Assembly (NCBI GenBank): GCA_030840885.1
Contig: JAVEDQ010000284.1
Coordinates: 1 to 19,299, forward strand
Direction: 5' to 3'
From: Frankiaceae bacterium
Lineage (GTDB): Bacteria > Actinomycetota > Actinomycetes > Frankiales > Frankiaceae
DNA length: 19,299 nt
The stretch's first letter is position 1; each line of letters opens with the position of its first letter. Positions 1 to 5,765 of this stretch are shown here, piece after piece. Position numbers and translations under genes: made by a program. Below the pieces are notes generated by a model. That model did not search any database, was not told the origin of the DNA, and saw only the letters and a list, made by a program, of their open reading frames with translations.

Positions 1-74
1 ATGTCGCAGACCTTCACCGTCGGTCTTTGCTCGTGATCGTGAACGAGCGCCGGGACGCCCCGGGCCCGTCCCCC

Positions 75-86
75 GTTCGGCCGAAC
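75..86. promoter_or_regulatory. Perfect 12-bp palindrome upstream of the diguanylate cyclase gene
   Basis: GTTCGGCCGAAC reads the same on both strands and lies about 68 bp before the GTG start of the duplicated cyclase gene. It could be an operator for a dimeric regulator. In DNA this GC-rich, short palindromes also arise by chance, and I see no clear -35/-10 pair to anchor it to. Confidence 0.2.
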
Positions 87-153
87 CCCGGTTCAGCCTT
101 CCGCTTCGTTCGGGCATCTTCAGGAAGGGTCGGGCGGTCCCGATCCTCCTGAG

Positions 154-3100
154 GTGACCAACCGTCGGCCAGCCGCAGCCGGACGATCGACGTCCGGCAG
201 CACCGTGCGACGCACGCTGCCGCTTGCGATCGGCCTCCTCGTCGTTCTCGCCCTGGCAGCTGTCTCCACGCTGCTCGGCCGCCTGAACCTGCACGAGGCG
301 GAACAGGAACGGCTCGCCGAACGGGCCAGGCTCACGCAGTCCATCGGCTCCTACGTCACCCAGGCCTACGCCCCGGCGAAGTTGCAGGCCGACGTGGACC
401 GCGCGCCGTTCAACGCCTCGTCCCCGGCGTTGAACGAACTGCTGCTGCAGCAGTTCCAGGTCACCCCCACCGGTGACCCCAACGTCATCGTCGCCTTGTT
501 CGACCGGTCCGGGCGCTCCATCGCGGCCCGGCCGGAGAAGAACTCGCTGACCATCAGCACGCTCGGCGACGCCTGGCCGCGGGCACTGTCGGGCAGCGTC
601 GCCCAGACGCAGGCCTTCCGCCTCGACGGCGACGTGTTCCGCGCCATCGCCGTCCCGGTCGGTAAGGGAACCCCGTGGGCGGTGCTGGTCACCGTCCCCC
701 GCGACGATTCGGGTAGGCAGTTCCAGCAGCGGCTCGAAGGCTTCGGCGCGAAGGGCGGCGGCTACTCCACGGTCGACGGCAGCGGGATCGTCCTCACCTC
801 GCACGACCCCGCGCAGATCGGCTCCCGTCAGTTCGACGCGGCGCAGATGCAAGCCATCCGCAGCGAGCACTTCCACCAGTGGTTCACCGGAACGGGCTCC
901 GACCGCACGGTCACGATGACCTCGCTGGACCCGAACACCGGCTACGCCCAGGTCTTCACGCAGCGCCTCGACGCCCTGTTCTCCGACCTGCGCCACTCCC
1001 AGCAGGTACACGACCTGACCGTCCTCGCCGTGCTGGCCATCGCGGTGCTGGCACTGGTGCTGCTCGGCTGGCGGCGGGAGCGCGCCGCCCGCCGTTCCGC
1101 CGCCCGGTTGCACGCCCTGCTGCGCAACAGCCACGACCTGCTGCTCGTGGTCAACCCGGACTTCACGACCCGCTTCGTCAGCCCGGCCGTCGAGGTGCTG
1201 CTCGGTCACGACGCCGCGGACCTCACCGGTCGCCCGCTGCTCGACGTCGTGCACCCCGGCGACGCCGACCGGGTCGTGGCGATGCTCACCGACCAGCTCG
1301 ACTCGAAGCTGCTGAACGTGCGGCTGCGCGCCGCCGACGGCACGGTGCGCTGGTTCGACATCGAGAGCAGCGACCGTTCCGCGGTCGTCCAGCTCTCCGG
1401 CATCCTGCTCACCTGCCACGAGGTCGGTGACCGGAAGAACCTCCAGGACCGGCTGACCCACCAGGCCTCCCACGACGAGCTGACCGGGCTCGCCAACCGC
1501 GCCGTGTTCGTCGAGCAGGTCGAGCTGGCGCGCACCCGTATCGAGCGCGATCCCGCGGGTCGCTTCGCACTGCTGTTCATCGACCTGGACCACTTCAAGC
1601 CGGTGAACGACACCCTCGGCCACGACGCCGGTGACCAGGTGCTGCGCACCGTCGCGGCACGGCTCTCCGGAACGGTGCGCCCCGCGGACCTCGTGTGCCG
1701 GTTCGGCGGCGACGAGTTCGGGGTCCTCCTCGACGGGGCCGACCAGGAGACCGCGTGCGAGATCGCGTCGCGGCTCGTGGCCGCCGTCCGGGCGACCGTG
1801 GCTGTCGGGACGAAGCTCGTCAACATCGACGCCAGCATCGGTATCACCCTCGCCGAAGACGGGTCGGCAACACCCGAGATGCTGATCCGGCAGGCGGACG
1901 AGGCGATGTACCTCGCCAAGGAGTCCGGCCGGGGCCGCTACGCCGTGCACGCCGACCGCTACCGCGACCCCCACGCTCGCGGCCGCGGACCGGGCGGTGC
2001 ACTGCCGCTCCCCCGCTCGTCGCAGCCCGAGTCGAACGGCGTCGTCCAGACCCGGCCTGCGGGCTCGCTCGCCCACCGCGGCTTCCCGCGCCACGTCCCG
2101 ACGGCCGACCGAGGTGGCTGGCGAACCCGTACGCGGCACCTGCTCCCGCTGTTGATCGCCGGGACGATGGTCGCGGGCATCGCCGGAGCCGGGTCGTTGC
2201 AGGAGTCGCGGGCCGGTGCGGCGGCGGAGCAGCACCGCATCGCCGAACGGTCGGACATCACCGTGCGGGTGGCCGAGTACAGCGCAGTGACCACCGATCC
2301 CCGGCGCCTCATGGGTGCGGTCAGCAAGGCACCCTGGAACCTCGCCGACCGCACCGCCAACGGCGCCGTCCTCGAGGCGTTCAGCCACTCGCCGGCGGCC
2401 GGATCCGGCTCGATCGTGGCCCTCAGCGACCTCTCCGGGCGGGTCGAGGCCAGCTTCCCCGCGGGAAGCGTCGTCGACCTCCCCCGTACTGACGAGACCT
2501 GGGCCCGCGCCCGCCGCGGGGTCCCCGGCTTCTCGAAGGTGCAGAGCGCCACCACGACGCCGCGCGCCTGGTACGTCCTGCCGATCGTGCACGACGGCGC
2601 GCCGCAGGCCCTACTCCTGCTCGGACAGGACGCGCGCCAGGCGGAGATCGCCAAGCTGATGCTCGCGGTCGGCTCGCTCGGCTTCGGCGACGGAGGCCTC
2701 TCGGGCGTCGACGTCAACGGTGTCGTCCTCGTCTCGTGGGACCCGAAGCTGACCGGCTCGCCGTTGGTCGAGCCCCGCGATCTCGTCGGTCTCGAGTTGG
2801 GTCAGGTGCGCCGCTTCACCCGTCATGGCGACACCTACCTCGTGACGGCTGCGTGGTCGCCAGGTGACCCGAACAAGCGCTACATCGTCTTCCGGCAGCC
2901 GACCGACGTCTTCTTCGGCGACCTGCGGTCCGGCCAGACGACCCGCAACCTGCTGCTCCTCGGACTGGTGTGCGCGTCGGTGTTCGGTCTGGCGCTGATC
3001 AACCGTCGCCGCGAGCTGTCCGAGCGCAACGCCCGCGAACGGCTGCGAGCCCTGTTGCACAACGCCCACGACCTCGTCGTCGCCGTCGATGCGGCCGGTC

Positions 3101-3927
3101 GCACCACCTTCGTCAGCTCGGCGATCGAGGGGCTGCTCGGCCACGACCCCGCTGCCTGGGCAGACCGTCCGGTGCTGGAGCTGGTCGACGAGGCCGACCG
3201 GGCACGGCTGCACCGAGCGCTGGGCCCGGAGCTCGCATCGGCCGGTGGCGGCAGCCAGGTGGTGCCCGACGTACGGCTGCGCACGATCGACGGGTCGACC
3301 CGGTGGTTCGACGTCGGGATCGCCGACCTCACGGACAACCCTGCCCTCTCCGGTGTGCTGCTGACCTGCCACGAGATCGGGGAACGCAAGCGGCTGCAGG
3401 ACGAGCTCAGCCACCGGGCGCGGCACGACGTGCTGACCGGGCTGCCGAACCGGGCGAGCTTCGCCTCCCACCTGACGACGCTGATCGACGGGGCCCACCC
3501 CTTCGCAGTGCTGTTCATCGACCTCGACCACTTCAAGCCAATTAACGACCGGCACGGCCACGACGCCGGCGACGCCGTCCTCCAGGCCGTGGCCAGCCGC
3601 CTCGACGCCGCTGTCCGGTCGAGCGGGTTCCGGCCGCACGACCTCATCAGCCGCCTCGGTGGCGACGAGTTCGCCGTGGTGCTCGACGGCGTCGACGGCA
3701 TGCAGGCCCGTCAGGTCGCCGACCGCATCCTCAGCGGCATCCGGGCACCGATTCGGGTGGGGACCACCGACGTCGCCATCGGCGCGACCATCGGCATCGC
3801 CTTCGCCGACCCGGGCGCCGGCCTTCACGGCTCACGCGCCGACCTCGTCGTGCAGCGCGCGGACACCGCCATGTACGAGGCCAAGGTCGCCGGCCGCGGT
3901 CGCTACGCCGTCTACGACGGGGTGTAG
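154..3927 (+). CDS. Tandem-duplicated membrane diguanylate cyclase (two Cache-like/PAS/GGDEF modules)
   Basis: This protein is predicted to make cyclic-di-GMP from two GTP at the inner face of the membrane in response to extracytoplasmic signals. Its 1257 residues hold two homologous modules. Module 1 has a TM (about 22-44), an extracytoplasmic Cache-like sensor (about 45-286), a TM (about 289-308), a PAS (about 320-428) and a GGDEF domain (about 437-603). Module 2 has a TM (about 662-683), a sensor, a TM (about 932-951), a PAS (about 966-1080) and a GGDEF domain (about 1088-1255). Both active sites are intact, GGDEF at 518-522 and 1169-1173. Both are preceded at the canonical spacing by an RxxD inhibitory site (509-512 and 1160-1163), and both keep the DLDHFKPxND metal/substrate motif. 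GTG 154 is the first in-frame start after stops at 34-36 and 40-42, but its Shine-Dalgarno is poor. GTG 205, just before the first TM, is an alternative. No ATG, GTG or TTG lies in frame between the first GGDEF and the third TM, so this is a genuine fusion. There is no EAL domain. The exact sensor fold is inferred. Confidence 0.93.
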   Translation: MTNRRPAAAGRSTSGSTVRRTLPLAIGLLVVLALAAVSTLLGRLNLHEAEQERLAERARLTQSIGSYVTQAYAPAKLQADVDRAPFNASSPALNELLLQQFQVTPTGDPNVIVALFDRSGRSIAARPEKNSLTISTLGDAWPRALSGSVAQTQAFRLDGDVFRAIAVPVGKGTPWAVLVTVPRDDSGRQFQQRLEGFGAKGGGYSTVDGSGIVLTSHDPAQIGSRQFDAAQMQAIRSEHFHQWFTGTGSDRTVTMTSLDPNTGYAQVFTQRLDALFSDLRHSQQVHDLTVLAVLAIAVLALVLLGWRRERAARRSAARLHALLRNSHDLLLVVNPDFTTRFVSPAVEVLLGHDAADLTGRPLLDVVHPGDADRVVAMLTDQLDSKLLNVRLRAADGTVRWFDIESSDRSAVVQLSGILLTCHEVGDRKNLQDRLTHQASHDELTGLANRAVFVEQVELARTRIERDPAGRFALLFIDLDHFKPVNDTLGHDAGDQVLRTVAARLSGTVRPADLVCRFGGDEFGVLLDGADQETACEIASRLVAAVRATVAVGTKLVNIDASIGITLAEDGSATPEMLIRQADEAMYLAKESGRGRYAVHADRYRDPHARGRGPGGALPLPRSSQPESNGVVQTRPAGSLAHRGFPRHVPTADRGGWRTRTRHLLPLLIAGTMVAGIAGAGSLQESRAGAAAEQHRIAERSDITVRVAEYSAVTTDPRRLMGAVSKAPWNLADRTANGAVLEAFSHSPAAGSGSIVALSDLSGRVEASFPAGSVVDLPRTDETWARARRGVPGFSKVQSATTTPRAWYVLPIVHDGAPQALLLLGQDARQAEIAKLMLAVGSLGFGDGGLSGVDVNGVVLVSWDPKLTGSPLVEPRDLVGLELGQVRRFTRHGDTYLVTAAWSPGDPNKRYIVFRQPTDVFFGDLRSGQTTRNLLLLGLVCASVFGLALINRRRELSERNARERLRALLHNAHDLVVAVDAAGRTTFVSSAIEGLLGHDPAAWADRPVLELVDEADRARLHRALGPELASAGGGSQVVPDVRLRTIDGSTRWFDVGIADLTDNPALSGVLLTCHEIGERKRLQDELSHRARHDVLTGLPNRASFASHLTTLIDGAHPFAVLFIDLDHFKPINDRHGHDAGDAVLQAVASRLDAAVRSSGFRPHDLISRLGGDEFAVVLDGVDGMQARQVADRILSGIRAPIRVGTTDVAIGATIGIAFADPGAGLHGSRADLVVQRADTAMYEAKVAGRGRYAVYDGV

Positions 3928-3928
3928 T

Positions 3929-3953
3929 CGGGCGGCTCGCTGCTATCCGCCCG
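3929..3953 (+). terminator. Possible hairpin terminator after the cyclase gene
   Basis: Immediately after the TAG stop at 3925-3927, CGGGCGG (3929-3935) and CCGCCCG (3947-3953) form a perfect 7-bp GC stem with an 11-nt loop. There is no T-tract, which is common in high-GC actinomycetes. The position suits termination between the cyclase gene and the next gene. Confidence 0.4.
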
Positions 3954-3978
3954 GTTCGCAGGTCGGGTGCTCGTGCCG

Positions 3979-4012
3979 GTGACGGCCGTGCCGAAGCGGG
4001 TACCGGTCCGGC
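3979..4012 (+). promoter_or_regulatory. Candidate promoter of a leaderless NmrA-family gene
   Basis: GTGACG (3979-3984) resembles a -35 box. After 16 nt comes TACCGG (4001-4006), a -10-like hexamer lacking the final T, which ends 6 nt before the ATG at 4013. No Shine-Dalgarno is seen upstream of that ATG. The geometry therefore fits transcription starting at or next to the start codon. This is inference from spacing only. Confidence 0.35.
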
Positions 4013-4891
4013 ATGTCCGAGACACCCTCGACCCAGCGGTTCGGCGTCACGGGCGTGACCGGAGGGATCGGTAGCCGGGTCGCCACCCGCCTCGCCGACG
4101 CCGGCTTCGCGCCCGTCCTGATCGCCCGCGACCCGGCCCGGGTCCCGGGCATCCCCGGTGCGCCGGTCCGTCTCGCCGAGTACGACGACCCGCCTGCGCT
4201 CGAGCGCGCCTTCGCCGGTGTGACGACGCTGTTCCTGGTCTCCGCAGCCGAGCACCCCGACCGGGTACGGCTGCACCGGCAGGCCGTCGACGCCGCCGCG
4301 GCCGCGGGTGTCCAGCGGATCGTCTACACCTCGTTCCTCGGCGCCGCGCCTGACTCCACCTTCACGTTCGCCCGCGACCACTGGGCCACCGAGCAACACC
4401 TGCGGGCCTCGCCGGTCGCCTTCACCGCGCTCCGCGACAGCCTGTACCAGGACTTCCTCCCCTTCTTCGCCGACCGGGCCGGCGTGATGCGGGGACCGGC
4501 CGGCGACGGCGCGGTCGGAGCGGTGGCCCGGTCCGACATCGCCGACGTCGCCGTCCGGGTGATGCTCGAAGCCGACGTGCACGACGGACGGGTCTACGAC
4601 CTGACCGGTCCGGACGCCTGGACCCTCGGCGAGGTCGCGGCCGAGCTGAGCGCGGTCACCGGACGCGAGGTCCGTTTCGAGAACGAGACCGAGGATGAGG
4701 CCTATGCCTCCCGGGCCGGACAGGGCGCCGACTTCGAGATCGCCGGCTGGGTGACGAGCTACCAGGCGATCGCGACGGGCGAGCTGAGCACGGTCACCGA
4801 CACCGTCGAGCAGCTGACGGGTCGCCCGGCGCTGTCCTTCCGGGAGTTCCTGCAACGGGAGCCGGGGAGCTACCAGCACCTCGTGCGCTGA
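4013..4891 (+). CDS. NmrA-family NAD(P)H-binding oxidoreductase (quinone oxidoreductase 2-like)
   Basis: This 292-residue protein is of normal length for the NmrA/atypical short-chain dehydrogenase family. Some members of that family are NADPH:quinone reductases (QOR2/YtfG type) and others only sense NAD(P). The N terminus has the dinucleotide-binding GxxGxxG motif (G14, G17, G20), followed by a basic end of strand 2 (LIARDP, R39) typical of NADPH preference. Further family landmarks are the VTTLFLVSAAEHPDRV stretch, then GVQRIVYTSFLGA, and a C-terminal part with the pattern YDLTGPDAWTLGEVAAELSAVTG. No membrane segment or signal peptide is present. It lies on the same strand as the c-di-GMP genes but is preceded by its own candidate promoter and a hairpin, so a functional link to them is unproven. 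The substrate cannot be read from the sequence. Confidence 0.85.
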   Translation: MSETPSTQRFGVTGVTGGIGSRVATRLADAGFAPVLIARDPARVPGIPGAPVRLAEYDDPPALERAFAGVTTLFLVSAAEHPDRVRLHRQAVDAAAAAGVQRIVYTSFLGAAPDSTFTFARDHWATEQHLRASPVAFTALRDSLYQDFLPFFADRAGVMRGPAGDGAVGAVARSDIADVAVRVMLEADVHDGRVYDLTGPDAWTLGEVAAELSAVTGREVRFENETEDEAYASRAGQGADFEIAGWVTSYQAIATGELSTVTDTVEQLTGRPALSFREFLQREPGSYQHLVR

Positions 4892-5064
4892 CGGAACGGC
4901 CTCCCGGCTCGGACGCCGCCGGAGTGTTGCCGAAGCGCCGTCCTCGCCGGCGCCGGGCTGGCCGCCGCGATCAGCGAGGAGACCTTGCTGTTCCCCAGCC
5001 TGCCCGGCGGCGATGCTCTTCTTCGCACGACCGCTGCCACCGGTGCCGTGGGCTCCTCCGGTCG

Positions 5065-5093
5065 TTGACCAGCGCACAGTCGTCCACAGATCT
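5065..5093 (+). promoter_or_regulatory. Weak candidate promoter upstream of the two-span membrane protein
   Basis: TTGACC (5065-5070) is a good -35 match. The hexamer 17 nt downstream (AGATCT, 5088-5093) is a poor -10. It lies about 65 bp before a possible leader ORF and 87 bp before the membrane protein gene. The rest of the 288-bp gap from 4892 shows no other recognisable signal and no convincing gene. Confidence 0.22.
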
Positions 5094-5156
5094 TGTCCGA
5101 TCTCGGTTGGAATGCCACGATCGTCGCCGACGAGTCCGTGGAGAACGGAGTCCGTC

Positions 5157-5183
5157 ATGGAACATCTGGAGGTCCTGCAATGA
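5157..5183 (+). CDS. Possible 8-codon leader ORF coupled to the next gene
   Basis: A tiny ORF encodes MEHLEVLQ. It has its own GGAG (5147-5150) 6 nt before the ATG. Its TGA overlaps the downstream ATG in an ATGA arrangement (5180-5183), and the Shine-Dalgarno of the downstream gene (GGAGG, 5168-5172) lies inside it. This layout fits translational coupling or a leader peptide. Its shortness means chance is a real alternative. The sequence GAGTCCGT occurs twice just upstream (5132-5139 and 5148-5155). Confidence 0.3.
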   Translation: MEHLEVLQ

Positions 5184-5731
5184 GGCGAACAACTCCCGAC
5201 CTGGTCGGGCGGCGGCAGACGGTGTACGTGACGACGTCGCGCGTGCTGCTCGGGCTGACCATCCTCTACGTCCTCTGGACCAACTACGTCATCTTCGTGG
5301 GCGGCAACCTGCCGTTGACCTCTATCGACCTCGGGGCCGGCAGCGCCGGCGCCGGCACGGTCATGCTGGCCGTCGGGGACCTGACCGCCGTGCTCGTGCT
5401 CTGGTTCGTCCTCGACGCCGCCCTGCTGAACCTGCTGCACCTCGTCCTGCGCCACGGGCATGGCCGCCGCCGTCCGGTCCCCGTGCCGGTCCAGAGCCAG
5501 GGCCAGGGCCAGGACCAGGACACGCGGTCCTCGTCGCCCGCTGCCGGACCGTTCGCGCCGTACCCGGTGGCAGGTCCCCAGCAGGGCCAGCAGCAGTGGG
5601 ACGCCCCGCCCGCACCACCGGCCGGGGGCGGGCAGCAGGGCTCCACCCTCGTGAGCCCACCCGGGTCGGCCGACCAGCCCGGCTCCGCCTGGCCGTCGCC
5701 ACCCCCGGGGTCCGGCCAGGACGGGCGCTGA
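5180..5731 (+). CDS. Hypothetical two-span membrane protein with Pro/Gln/Gly-rich tail
   Basis: I do not recognise the family. The chosen ATG at 5180 has an excellent GGAGG (5168-5172) at 7-nt spacing. The frame is open upstream to an earlier ATG at 5093, but that start would add 29 residues without a good ribosome binding site. The 183-residue product has two hydrophobic spans (about 21-41 and 61-88), separated by a short Gly/Ala/Ser-rich loop. A roughly 90-residue hydrophilic tail follows, rich in Pro, Gln, Gly and Ser, beginning with a basic stretch and a QGQGQDQD run. Two short spans with a long disordered cytoplasmic tail suggest an adaptor or scaffold, but that is inference. The gene ends 34 bp before the GGDEF-EAL gene on the same strand, so the two are probably co-transcribed. 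It may therefore serve that c-di-GMP enzyme. Confidence 0.72.
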   Translation: MRRTTPDLVGRRQTVYVTTSRVLLGLTILYVLWTNYVIFVGGNLPLTSIDLGAGSAGAGTVMLAVGDLTAVLVLWFVLDAALLNLLHLVLRHGHGRRRPVPVPVQSQGQGQDQDTRSSSPAAGPFAPYPVAGPQQGQQQWDAPPAPPAGGGQQGSTLVSPPGSADQPGSAWPSPPPGSGQDGR

Positions 5732-5765
5732 GCCGCGCATCGACACGTCACCGCGCAACCACGAG

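Noticed and set aside
1..36. ATG at base 1 with an 11-codon frame ending TGA
   Set aside because: It may be a chance frame or the tail of a gene outside the window. Nothing supports coding, and the other frames through about 140 are equally unrecognisable.
4924..5063. Open stretch in the gap after the NmrA gene reading AVLAGAGLAAAISEETLLFP and further
   Set aside because: It has no start codon in that frame with a ribosome binding site, no family resemblance, and ends quickly. A decayed gene is possible but not supportable.
5080..5088. TCGTCCACA, one mismatch from a DnaA box
   Set aside because: It is a single imperfect copy with no cluster, no AT-rich stretch and no dnaA/dnaN context, so not an origin.
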